Source: Bhargavaea cecembensis
GTDB taxonomy: Bacteria; Bacillota; Bacilli; Bacillales_A; Planococcaceae
Assembly (NCBI RefSeq): GCF_001619585.1
Contig: NZ_LQNT01000009.1
Location: 1-64,000 of the forward strand
Direction: 5' to 3'
Length of the DNA stretch: 64,000 nt
This document shows, piece after piece, positions 35,081 to 43,276 of this stretch. Made by a program: the position numbers and the translations under genes. The notes beneath the pieces were generated by a model. It was given only the letters and a program-made list of their open reading frames with translations. It searched no databases and had not been told where the DNA came from. Numbering within the stretch: the stretch's first letter is position 1; each line of letters begins with the position of its first letter.

Positions 35081-35803
35081 TCATGATTTGCTTTTCTTAT
35101 ATTCTGCTGCTGCCTCGATAAAGCCTGAAATGATTTTCTTGGAAGGTTCGTGGCCACTCAGCGCGAAGTTTTCCGGGTGCCACTGTGTGGCAAGGACAAA
35201 GCGCTTGTCAGTCATTTCGATTGCTTCCACCAGTCCGTCGGGTGATTGAGCCGCTATCTCAACGCCTTCCCCGACTGTTTTGATGCCCTGGTTGTGGGAA
35301 GAGTTCACCCGTGTGCGTCCCCCCGGGAATAACGGCGGCAGGATTTCACCGCCTGTGATTTCCACATGGTGGACCGGGTGTTCCCGGCCATGCTCCTGCT
35401 TGTGTTTGAGCGGTTCATCGAGCTGCTTCTCAATGCATTGGTAAAGCGTACCGCCTGTCATGACATTGAGCATCTGGGCGCCGCGGCAAGTGCCGAAAAA
35501 CGGCATATCCCTGGCCAGAACATTTTTGATGACACACGAATCAAATTCGTCCATCTCGAAATTCAGCTGGCCTGTTTCCGGCATCGTCTCCTCCCCGTAA
35601 AGATTGGGGTCGATATCCCACCCGCCTGTCATGATCACGCCATCTACCATATCCAGCACGTCGTCCAGATTATCTGAAGGGACGATTGGAAGCATGATCG
35701 GGATGCCGCCTTCCTGAATAACTACCTCAGGATATACAGGCTGCAGTTTATAGTCATACAGATTCTCCTGCTGCTGTGCGGTAATACCGATAATCGGTTT
35801 CAT
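35081..35803 (-). CDS. Class I glutamine amidotransferase / gamma-glutamyl-GABA hydrolase family
   Basis: The protein of about 240 residues (ATG 35803; an in-frame TTG at 35812 is possible) has the PuuD-type Cys nucleophile in FFGTCRGAQMLNV and the His-Glu pair in TQWHPE. GVIMTGGWDIDP forms the oxyanion region. Members hydrolyse gamma-glutamyl amides such as gamma-glutamyl-GABA in polyamine breakdown, but there are no other puu-like genes here, so the substrate is open. The ribosome binding site is weak. Confidence 0.85.
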   Translation of the reverse strand: MKPIIGITAQQQENLYDYKLQPVYPEVVIQEGGIPIMLPIVPSDNLDDVLDMVDGVIMTGGWDIDPNLYGEETMPETGQLNFEMDEFDSCVIKNVLARDMPFFGTCRGAQMLNVMTGGTLYQCIEKQLDEPLKHKQEHGREHPVHHVEITGGEILPPLFPGGRTRVNSSHNQGIKTVGEGVEIAAQSPDGLVEAIEMTDKRFVLATQWHPENFALSGHEPSKKIISGFIEAAAEYKKSKS

Positions 35804-35913
35804 ATCAGTCAACTCAACTTTCTATTTGATATTTATATCTTCGTCATTCCCTTAATGCGATATCTTTGAAACTAGAAAAATTACCCTGATTCCTCGGAAT
35901 ATTCTCACGTCCG

Positions 35914-35942
35914 TTGACGCTCATTGTCGCTTCATGTATATT
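35914..35942 (+). promoter_or_regulatory. Sigma-A promoter of the cold-shock gene
   Basis: TTGACG (35914-35919), a 17-nt spacer and TATATT (35937-35942). The transcript would have an untranslated leader of about 50 bases. Confidence 0.8.
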
Positions 35943-35997
35943 GAGGGGTAGTTCCGGCCATGCTGGACAAAGACATTTGCGCTTTGGAGGGATTGGC

Positions 35998-36207
35998 ATG
36001 TACCAGGGCAAGGTGAAATGGTTCAGCAATGAAAAAGGCTACGGCTTTATCGAACTTGATAATGGCGAGGATGTCTTCGTTCACCATACCGGGATTACCG
36101 GAGAGGGGTTCAGGACACTCGACGAAGGAGAAACCGTTTCGTTTGAAGTGGTGGAAGGCAACCGTGGTCCCCAGGCGGCAAATGTCGTAAGATTAGACGG
36201 ACAATGA
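35998..36207 (+). CDS. CspA-family cold-shock protein
   Basis: The 69-residue single OB-fold has the start [16 protein letters not shown], with RNP1 KGYGFI, and RNP2 VFVHH. It should bind single-stranded RNA or DNA and melt structure. ATG 35998 has GGAGGGATTGGC upstream. The family usually has VFVHFSAI; here HHTGI replaces it, a modest variation. Confidence 0.93.
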   Translation: MYQGKVKWFSNEKGYGFIELDNGEDVFVHHTGITGEGFRTLDEGETVSFEVVEGNRGPQAANVVRLDGQ

Positions 36208-36214
36208 TAAGAAC

Positions 36215-36248
36215 AAATCCCGCTTTGCATAGACGCAGAGCGGGATTT
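36215..36248. terminator. Shared convergent terminator
   Basis: AAATCCCGCTTTGC pairs with GCAGAGCGGGATTT (one mismatch); it ends csp and, on the other strand, the YpeQ-like gene. Confidence 0.85.
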
Positions 36249-36437
36249 TCATTGGCTGAGCTTATTCAGTTCTGAACCGAGGAACCGGAGCTGCTCACCA
36301 ACCGTGCATTGCTTGATGCAGAATCGGTGTGCGGTCGCCTTTCCCTTTTCCGTCCTGAGCTGTTTTTTTAAAAAGCAGCCCTCGCAGTAACGGTCCAGCA
36401 GTTCATCGATGTCCTGGATCAGGTCCATTTTATTCAA
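36249..36437 (-). CDS. ypeQ: Zinc-finger-like protein YpeQ (DUF2602)
   Basis: The 62-residue protein has Cys-x2-Cys (YCEGCFL) and a later Cys-x3-Cys (FCIKQCTVGEQL), a zinc-binding pattern of the YpeQ family. It sits next to an RNase H-like gene, as in Bacillus subtilis. The start is TTG 36437, with GGAG nine bases upstream, or the ATG at 36428. Function unknown. Confidence 0.75.
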   Translation of the reverse strand: MNKMDLIQDIDELLDRYCEGCFLKKQLRTEKGKATAHRFCIKQCTVGEQLRFLGSELNKLSQ

Positions 36438-36531
36438 CAGCGCTCACTCCAGTTTACTGATTCCCACATTGTACCGGCTTCCCGCTCCCTTTTCAAGCGG
36501 GCGGTCCGACCTAGAAAGAGAAGGTGATTGA

Positions 36532-36927
36532 ATGCTTGAAGTCTATATTGACGGTGCGGCTGCGGGCAACCCGGGCCCGGCAGGCATCGGCGTGTTCATC
36601 CGCGGTGAAGGTCATGAGGTCAGAGTGTCAGAGCCGGTGGGTGAACTCGACAATCATACAGCTGAATTCCGCGCGCTTGTCAGAGGGGTTGAAGAGGCTT
36701 CAAAACTGACAACCGGTATGGTATCGATCCGTTCGGACTCCAAAGCGGTCGTCAGTGCTGTCGAAAAACGTTATGCGAAAAACCCTTTACATATGGATAT
36801 GCTTGATAAAGCCCTGCGTATTGCAGATGGATTCGATTTTTTCTTTATTAAGTGGATTCCGGACAGCCAGAACCGGGCCGCGGATGTGCTTGCACGAGCT
36901 GCCCTTCGGAGTGACAAGCGGGATTAG
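36532..36927 (+). CDS. RNase HI-like protein (YpdQ/YpeP type)
   Basis: The 131-residue protein has the RNase H fold: YIDGAAAGNPGPAGIG with the first Asp, NHTAEFRALVRGVEEA with the Glu, RSDSKAVV with the second Asp and SQNRAADVLAR with the last Asp. All four carboxylates are present, so cleavage of RNA in RNA-DNA hybrids is possible, though Bacillus homologues have shown little activity. ATG 36532 follows GAGAAGGTG. Confidence 0.87.
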   Translation: MLEVYIDGAAAGNPGPAGIGVFIRGEGHEVRVSEPVGELDNHTAEFRALVRGVEEASKLTTGMVSIRSDSKAVVSAVEKRYAKNPLHMDMLDKALRIADGFDFFFIKWIPDSQNRAADVLARAALRSDKRD

Positions 36928-36970
36928 TATGGCCTGACATTCCCGGTCGGATGCGTCCGGCCAAGAATAA

Positions 36971-37003
36971 AAAACGGAAGCGAAATGATCGCTTCCGTTT
37001 TTT
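36971..37003. terminator. Bidirectional terminator
   Basis: AAAACGGAAGCGA pairs with TCGCTTCCGTTTT, flanked by A and T runs, between the convergent RNase H-like and phosphoesterase genes. Confidence 0.88.
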
Positions 37004-37006
37004 CTG

Positions 37007-37603
37007 TCAATCCATGACTTTCATAAATGTAACGGTCCCTGCAGGATCATAGAGCACCCAGGCGCGGTCACCGACGACGGCACCGACATTTACGAAAGTC
37101 CGTCCTTTCGTGACACTATAGGGAACCCCGAAGCCGATTTCTTCTACCTGATTTTCGATGGATAGACCCGAATCATGACTGTGACCATAGAAAATCAAAT
37201 CGGGACCGGTTTCCGGCAACACCGGCATCCATGGATCTCCGCCCCACTCCCACTGGTGACCATGAATCACCTGAGCCGATTTACCGATAGCGATCCTCTC
37301 TTCCATCATGCGGATCCTCTGCAGGAGCGGCTCGTCGGAATCGGTAATCTGGGCGATCCGCTCCTCCTGATTGCCCCGTACGGTTGGAAAGGACAACATG
37401 TCAAGCAGCTCATCCGAATACAGCATGACGTCGTCCAGCTTCGTGAATCGCTCGAAAGGCGCCCGTTTCTTGCTGATGATGCATTCAAACAGATCACCGG
37501 TGCCGATCAGCTCGGCATCCGGTGCATGTTTTTGGATATCATTCAACACATCTTTAAGATCTTCCACAGATGAATGGATGTCTCCCAATAGCGCGTATCT
37601 CAT
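37007..37603 (-). CDS. Calcineurin-like metallophosphoesterase
   Basis: The 198-residue protein starts MRYALLGDIHSSVEDL and has GTGDLFE, VRGNQEE, VIHGHQWEWGG and FYGHSHDSG, the five metal-binding blocks of YfcE/MJ0936-type phosphodiesterases. The substrate is unknown. Its ATG overlaps the stop of the DUF421 gene (ATGA), so translation is coupled; the frame start at 37669 is inside that gene. Confidence 0.88.
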   Translation of the reverse strand: MRYALLGDIHSSVEDLKDVLNDIQKHAPDAELIGTGDLFECIISKKRAPFERFTKLDDVMLYSDELLDMLSFPTVRGNQEERIAQITDSDEPLLQRIRMMEERIAIGKSAQVIHGHQWEWGGDPWMPVLPETGPDLIFYGHSHDSGLSIENQVEEIGFGVPYSVTKGRTFVNVGAVVGDRAWVLYDPAGTVTFMKVMD

Positions 37604-38304
37604 TCTCTCCCCCCAGCAGCAGTGGTATCGGCATAGGTCCGGATATAAAATCCTTCGGTCTCGGACCATTCACAATATAAAATCTGTTTTGCATCGTGAT
37701 AGCCCTGTTCTGCAAGTTGGTCATAAAGCCATTGTTTACTTTTGCCGACCAGCTCCAGCATGTCTTCTTTAACGAATCCATTATCGATCAGCAGGACGGT
37801 CGGGTCTTCTTCCGGCTTTTCAATATTGAGGTCCTCCGCAGTAACTGGTTTGTACTTGGAATACGTATTGATGGAGACGGAACCACCCGGCTCGATCACC
37901 AGATCTTTAACCTCTTTCAATGAAAAAATACCGTTTTGCCGCAGCATAATGCGCAGCTGCTCCATCTCCATCATATTGCGTTTCATCCTCTTGGCGTTCA
38001 GCTTTCCGTCTTTGATGATATAGTCCGGCGTACCCATGAGGACAACCCGTGCCCTGTCGGACTTCTCAGCGATCTTCTCAATGGCAAAAACGATCAGTCC
38101 AAATAAAATTAAAGCGAAGATAAGCATCCAAATAGAAACTTTATCGTCATAGATGGATTCTTCCAGAATCCCACCGAAGATGAGGAGATAAACGATATCA
38201 AACGGTGTCATCTCTGCTAGTTCCTTTCGCCCAAGAAGGCGGACGATAACGAGCAGGAACACAATTCCGATGACCAGTTTCCCGGCGATCAGCAAATAAT
38301 CCAA
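37600..38304 (-). CDS. DUF421 membrane protein (YetF/YcaP-like)
   Basis: The 234-residue protein has three N-terminal membrane helices (about 5-25, 35-52, 60-80) and a cytosolic alpha/beta tail of two repeated units. FDIVYLLIFGGILEESIYDD and MLRQNGIFSLKEVKDLVIEPGGSVS are DUF421 hallmarks. The family is often sporulation- or stress-related but has no known reaction. The start is TTG 38304 with CGGAGGG before it. It is coupled to the phosphoesterase gene. Confidence 0.9.
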   Translation of the reverse strand: MDYLLIAGKLVIGIVFLLVIVRLLGRKELAEMTPFDIVYLLIFGGILEESIYDDKVSIWMLIFALILFGLIVFAIEKIAEKSDRARVVLMGTPDYIIKDGKLNAKRMKRNMMEMEQLRIMLRQNGIFSLKEVKDLVIEPGGSVSINTYSKYKPVTAEDLNIEKPEEDPTVLLIDNGFVKEDMLELVGKSKQWLYDQLAEQGYHDAKQILYCEWSETEGFYIRTYADTTAAGGRE

Positions 38305-38397
38305 GGCAATCCCTCCGTGACAATGATTCTTTCTTTATCACGGTAGATACCCTGTCACTGCCTTTTTAAATCTGGTACTGTCTGGCAGAGTGCCTGA

Positions 38398-39225
38398 TCA
38401 GTCGCTTTCTTTCTCTACCGGATTGTCCGGATCGCTCACCCAGTCGCTGTAGCTTCCGACATAGAGTCGGAGGTCCTCCTGACCGATGTGGTCCAGCATG
38501 GCAAAGAGCGGAGCCGCTGTCACACCGCTTCCGCAGTAAACCGTTACCTTTTCATCCTTGTCTGCGGTTTTCCTGAGTAACTGCTCCACTGCTTCTCCAG
38601 TGTCGAAATAGCCTTCCTTTTTCAGGCGCGTCCAATCAAAATTACGGGCACCTGGGATATGTCCGGCGACCGGGTCCAGCGGTTCATGTTTTCCAAGAAA
38701 ACGCTCGGCGGCACGGGCATCGATCAGGACACCCTCTTCACGGCCTTCCGAAACACCCTTCACGTCTTCCCGCGACGCCAGCAGATGTGCCTGCCAGTCG
38801 GGTTCAACATCCGATACTTGTGGCCGGCACGGTTCCGCATCGACCGGGTAGCCGGCTGTCCGCAAGCCGTCAAACCCTTCTTTCAGAATGAAAGTATGCC
38901 TGAATCCGCCGTACCGGAGAAGAAAATAGGCACGTGCGGCAAACGGCTCGCCTCCCCCATCATAAATCAGGATTCTGTCATCGAGGGAAAGGCCGCTCCG
39001 CCGGAACAGTTCCGTGAGCTGCGCGCGTGAAGGCATCGGGTGACGTCCGCGGTCAGAATCCATATCCGACATGTCTTTCTCAAGGTCCCAGTAAACCGCA
39101 CCTGCAATATGACCTTCTTCAAACGCTTTCCTGCCCGCTTCAGGGTCACCGAGCGAAAACCTGGCATCAATCAGCTTGTAGTAGCCTTCCGACAAATCGT
39201 CTGCCGATTTGAATACGTCCGTCAC
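38398..39225 (-). CDS. Sulfurtransferase (tandem rhodanese, SseA-like)
   Basis: The 275-residue protein has two rhodanese domains (about 5-130 and 150-270). The active Cys is in VTVYCGSGVTAAP in the second domain, the usual CGSGVTA loop of 3-mercaptopyruvate or thiosulfate sulfurtransferases. The start is GTG 39225, overlapping the stop of dynA (GTGA) and preceded by GGAGGG, so translation is coupled. The physiological sulfur donor is unknown. Confidence 0.92.
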   Translation of the reverse strand: MTDVFKSADDLSEGYYKLIDARFSLGDPEAGRKAFEEGHIAGAVYWDLEKDMSDMDSDRGRHPMPSRAQLTELFRRSGLSLDDRILIYDGGGEPFAARAYFLLRYGGFRHTFILKEGFDGLRTAGYPVDAEPCRPQVSDVEPDWQAHLLASREDVKGVSEGREEGVLIDARAAERFLGKHEPLDPVAGHIPGARNFDWTRLKKEGYFDTGEAVEQLLRKTADKDEKVTVYCGSGVTAAPLFAMLDHIGQEDLRLYVGSYSDWVSDPDNPVEKESD

Positions 39226-42200
39226 CTGGATCCCTCCAATTCACAGATGGCTTCATAAACCTCTTTCCATTCCTGCAGATTCACTGTCTTTTCAAGCACT
39301 TCCCTCTCGGAAGCGATGCGGGCAAGCGCGCCATGCAACAGATGCTGGCGAAGACCTTCCGCCTCCAGTTCGGTCCATTGCGTAAAGTCTTCAATCATCC
39401 GCTTCTTTTCATTCTCCACATAGACCTCTGCATCCTTCCTTGCAGCCGCTTCAAGTGCATCCCTGAGCTTGTCGCGTCCGCCCCCCTCAAAGAAGTCTTT
39501 ATCGTTTTTGTACAGACGGTTGACCGATGCATGCTTTTCGGGGTCCGGATAAACCGCCGGGAATGCGAGGCTTGCCTTGTCCTCGGGCTCATATGGCGTC
39601 AGTGAGAACATGGCATCCATGTCGCGGAGTTTCCTCTGTTCCTCGGTGAAACGCATGCCGAGTCTTCTGATCGTAAAGTTCATGAGCCGGAAGTCTGTGA
39701 CCTTCATCTCTTGGACAATATCGAACCCTACCGCATCAAGCGCTTCATGCAGTGCGATGGCAAGGGCTTCCCTGGACGGCTTCGCCGAGAAGGTCGCCGG
39801 ATTATAGGCTTCTCCGAAGAATTCATTGAACCGGAAGAATACACGCTGGAGCACGTAGTACAATAGCTCATCCAGTTCGGCCTTGGAGTCGTTCAGGATG
39901 ACCTGTGCAGCTGACTGCGCATAACGCTTCCGCAGCTCCTGCTCGAAACGGCGAAGTTCTTCCATCCGTTCCGCTTTTCTGGACCGGTTCCGCTCGGTCC
40001 GCTCAATCAGTTCGCCCAGCCGCTCTGCGGTTTTGCGGCTTTCCTCATTAAGCGCCTGGACCGCCAGCCCGCTCAGTTCATCGCCGAGGAAATGGTGGAA
40101 CGCTTCCTCAAATTCTGGCATGCCGGAGCCCAAGTCTGCCTGATCCTGCTTTTCTTTCAATGCAAGGAGGCTCGAAATACCGTAAAGCCGCGGGTTGCGG
40201 ATACCGAATCGCTGCAGTTCACCGCCGACATACTGCTTCACCATGTCAGCTTCCTCTTCGTTTGCCGCAAGGTCGATCGCATTGACGAGGAAGAACATCT
40301 TGTCCATCTCAAATGCATCCTTTACCCGGCCCAGCTGGATGAGGAATTCCCTGTCCGCTGCCGCGAATGCATGGTTATAGTAGGTGACGAACAAAATCGC
40401 GTCCGCATTGCGGATATATTCAAATGCGACATCTGTATGCCGTGCGTTGATCGAGTCTGCGCCGGGCGTGTCAACGAGTGTGATGCCGCGCCGGGTCAGT
40501 TCACAGTCATAATAGAAATCAATTGATTCGACAAAGCAGCTCCGGCTTTCATCTGCAACATACTTGCGGAACTCGTCTTCTTCCACGTTGACCGTCTGTC
40601 CGAGCAGCATGCCGCGCTCCGGATAGCCGTCGCGGAATGCCCGGAGAAATGAACGATGCAACTGCTTTCCATCTTCAATGTCTTCCTTGCCGATTGCTTC
40701 GTCGGCCTGACGGAACGCTTCGTCAAGCGAGCGGACGGTCATGCCAAGCTGGGCAAACGCCCGGGTGACGTCTTCGGTCATGGCTTCCGCGGACTTCAGA
40801 TGAATGTCGGCGGTACCACTTTCATGTCTGGCATCCGCAGGCCGGATCCGGTTGATCGCTGCAGTAGTCGGATTCGGGGATACCGGAAGCACGGATTCAC
40901 CGATCAGGGCGTTCGAGAATGATGACTTCCCGGCACTGAATGCACCGAACAAGGCAATCGTGAAGTCCTGCTTGCCGAGCCGGTCCGCTTTTCGAATCAG
41001 GTAATCCGCAGTTTCCTGGAAGCCCGGAATCGGACGGACCTTTTCAGCGATCATGGAGGCCTGTCGGATGGCCTCTTCGGTGTTCACATGACCAACCTCT
41101 TCACGCACCGCTTCTTCTTCTGTCCCTGCCTGTTCCTCTTCCTTATCAGGCGCCATTGAGGGATCGAATTCAATTACAGACTCCATCATCGTCCGCTCAT
41201 TGGCCTCCCAGTTTGCGGCGAGCTCGCCGGCTTCCTTGATCAGTACAGAGGCCGGTGCCTCAAGCGATTTGCGGAAGTCTGCAATTTCGTTGTCGGCCTC
41301 TTCGATCGCACGGATCGCATCCGCTTTCCTGCTGAGCACGGACGACTGTTGAAGCTCGGAATCGGTCCGTTCGTTGGCTGCATCGGCGATCCGGGCCGAC
41401 TGTTCACTTTTCCAATTGTCCGTTTCACGGATAAACCAGCGGATGGTGGACTGGCGCACCGCCTCCGTAAAGTTAAGTACCGTATCTCCCGTGACGAGCG
41501 CACCTTGTGGCACCTGGCTTTCAATGACCGAAAGCGGCAGATCGAAATCCATGCCGTCGATCCGGAGCGCTTCTTCGTCCGTCAGGAGACCCGCTTCCCT
41601 TAGTGCAGTCTTCATCAGGCCGCGGAGGTGCACGGACACCTGCGTATCCACTGTTTTCCGGTACGTCGCAAGAACGGCTTCCGCCCGCCGCTGCCGTTCC
41701 TCCTCCGTCTTTTTCCCGCTGAACAGGAAGCCGACCTTGAACGATTTGGACTGCGCTTCCAGGTAGTCCTTCATGAGATCGCGGACTTCAAACGGCATGA
41801 GACCCGCATTTTCAAGGAGGTCCTTCCGCTTTGACTCGAAGTCATCCTGCCAGCGCTCGGGCGACAGCAGTTCGATCCGTCTCGAAGCATCGGCCGCTTC
41901 TTCCTTGATCTCCTCACGGCGCGCCCATTCTTCATCGGACAGGACTTCCGCATAGGTGGACTTCCGCTCTTCCCGCTCATCCTCGAGGAACCGGACATGT
42001 TCATCTGCGAGCTTCCGGAGAGTTCCTTCAGCCGCTGCCTGCAGCGACTCCTCACGGTTATGGATGGACGTCGCGACCAAAGATTTCACCTTTTCAAAGT
42101 CATTATTCGGAAGGTCCGGCTCGCGGAGGGAGGTGAAGAAAATGCCTTTCGGGTGGACACCCCAGGAAGCGAACGATTCCCGAACGGAATTTCTGAAGTC

Positions 42201-42845
42201 TTCGAAGCTCAGCTCAGCCTCCCGGTGCTTGTCGATCTGGTTGACGATCAGGTAAACATTTTCGTTATAGGTCATGAGGTTCTTCGTGAACGTGAAGTTG
42301 AGCCCCGACTGGACATGGTTATAGTCCATGACGTAGAACACGAGGTCCGCCACGTGCAGGGACGACTCCGTCGACAGACGGTGGGCATCGTCGGTCGAAT
42401 CGACGCCCGGGGTGTCCATGACCGTCACGCCTTCCGGAAGTGCGGAATCTTTGTGACCGACCTCAATCTCGGAGACGGCCTGGCCGTCTTTCGAGAACTC
42501 CTTCACATATTGGACGTCCACATCGTCCGAGAACCGGATCGGCGCACCGTCCGTCCGGTGGATGATGGCAAAATCATTGTCTGCTTTATGTACGTTTACG
42601 ATATTGGCACTTGTCGGAATCGGCCCGGTCGCGAGGATGTCAACACCGGTCAGTGCGTTGATCATGCTCGATTTCCCCGCGGAGAAATGGCCCGCGAACC
42701 CGACAATATAATCATTTCTCATCAGTTTCCTTGCAAAACGCTCCGCCTTTTCGGCGCGCTCCCGGTCCCCGTTCTTGCGGAACAGAACCGCCAGCTGTGC
42801 AGCCTGCCGGATCAGTTGTTCATGATGCTGTTCAAATTGCGCCAT
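39222..42845 (-). CDS. dynA: Two-headed bacterial dynamin (DynA/YpbR)
   Basis: The 1207-residue protein has two fused dynamin-like units. Each has a GTPase domain: P-loops GHFSAGKSS (about 52-60) and GAFSAGKSS (about 630-638), switch DTPGVDS and DTPGADS. Each GTPase is followed by long helical stalk regions with coiled-coil character. In Bacillus subtilis DynA promotes membrane fusion and protects against phage and pore-forming stress. ATG 42845 follows GAGGAG. The gene is directly before a rhodanese gene with overlapping codons. An 81-bp repeat array lies just upstream. Confidence 0.95.
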   Translation of the reverse strand: MAQFEQHHEQLIRQAAQLAVLFRKNGDRERAEKAERFARKLMRNDYIVGFAGHFSAGKSSMINALTGVDILATGPIPTSANIVNVHKADNDFAIIHRTDGAPIRFSDDVDVQYVKEFSKDGQAVSEIEVGHKDSALPEGVTVMDTPGVDSTDDAHRLSTESSLHVADLVFYVMDYNHVQSGLNFTFTKNLMTYNENVYLIVNQIDKHREAELSFEDFRNSVRESFASWGVHPKGIFFTSLREPDLPNNDFEKVKSLVATSIHNREESLQAAAEGTLRKLADEHVRFLEDEREERKSTYAEVLSDEEWARREEIKEEAADASRRIELLSPERWQDDFESKRKDLLENAGLMPFEVRDLMKDYLEAQSKSFKVGFLFSGKKTEEERQRRAEAVLATYRKTVDTQVSVHLRGLMKTALREAGLLTDEEALRIDGMDFDLPLSVIESQVPQGALVTGDTVLNFTEAVRQSTIRWFIRETDNWKSEQSARIADAANERTDSELQQSSVLSRKADAIRAIEEADNEIADFRKSLEAPASVLIKEAGELAANWEANERTMMESVIEFDPSMAPDKEEEQAGTEEEAVREEVGHVNTEEAIRQASMIAEKVRPIPGFQETADYLIRKADRLGKQDFTIALFGAFSAGKSSFSNALIGESVLPVSPNPTTAAINRIRPADARHESGTADIHLKSAEAMTEDVTRAFAQLGMTVRSLDEAFRQADEAIGKEDIEDGKQLHRSFLRAFRDGYPERGMLLGQTVNVEEDEFRKYVADESRSCFVESIDFYYDCELTRRGITLVDTPGADSINARHTDVAFEYIRNADAILFVTYYNHAFAAADREFLIQLGRVKDAFEMDKMFFLVNAIDLAANEEEADMVKQYVGGELQRFGIRNPRLYGISSLLALKEKQDQADLGSGMPEFEEAFHHFLGDELSGLAVQALNEESRKTAERLGELIERTERNRSRKAERMEELRRFEQELRKRYAQSAAQVILNDSKAELDELLYYVLQRVFFRFNEFFGEAYNPATFSAKPSREALAIALHEALDAVGFDIVQEMKVTDFRLMNFTIRRLGMRFTEEQRKLRDMDAMFSLTPYEPEDKASLAFPAVYPDPEKHASVNRLYKNDKDFFEGGGRDKLRDALEAAARKDAEVYVENEKKRMIEDFTQWTELEAEGLRQHLLHGALARIASEREVLEKTVNLQEWKEVYEAICELEGSR

Positions 42846-42916
42846 TGGCTACAAATCTCCTCTATGTCTGTTTTCTTGTGCTATCATATCATTTTTTCGC
42901 AGGAGCGTGGCAGGGC

Positions 42917-43212
42917 GGTTTGAATTGGGATAGAGGGGGCGCGGAATACGGAGTTGCGGGCGCGAATTTACGGTTTGCCGGCGCAAAACAGGAAGTTGTG
43001 GGCGCGAATCACGGTGCCGGCGCGAAAACGGATGCTGCGGACGCGAATTCCGGAGGTACCGGCGCAAAACAGGGAGTTGTGGGCGCGAATCATGGTGCCG
43101 GCGCGAAAACGTGTGCTGCGGCCGCCAATTCTGGAGTTGCCGGCGCGAAACAGGGAGTTGTGGGCGCAAATCACGGTGCCGACGCGAAATGCAGCATTGC
43201 AGGTGCGAACTG
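42917..43212 (+). repeat. 81-bp higher-order tandem array A
   Basis: Short units beginning (G)GCGCGAA or GCGCAAA recur every 18-22 bp. They form a higher-order unit of 81 bp: GTTGTGGGC occurs at 42995, 43076 and 43157, exactly 81 bp apart. Within each 81 bp the units are 21, 18, 21 and 21 bp. All forward frames are open through most of it, but no ribosome binding site is present. It lies between dynA (downstream on the minus strand) and the ypvA terminator. Array B has the same higher-order order of units. Confidence 0.9.
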
Positions 43213-43250
43213 ACCACACAACGCACTCCATCCACTCCAACAACACAAAA

Positions 43251-43276
43251 AAGCCTTCCGCATCATGCGGAAGGCA
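43251..43276 (-). terminator. Terminator overlapping the ypvA stop
   Basis: GCCTTCCGCAT pairs with ATGCGGAAGGC, with six T residues on the minus strand. The last codons of ypvA lie within the stem. Confidence 0.85.

Noticed and set aside
42731-43213. Frame through array A
   Set aside because: It begins antisense to dynA, lacks a ribosome binding site and reflects the repeat composition.
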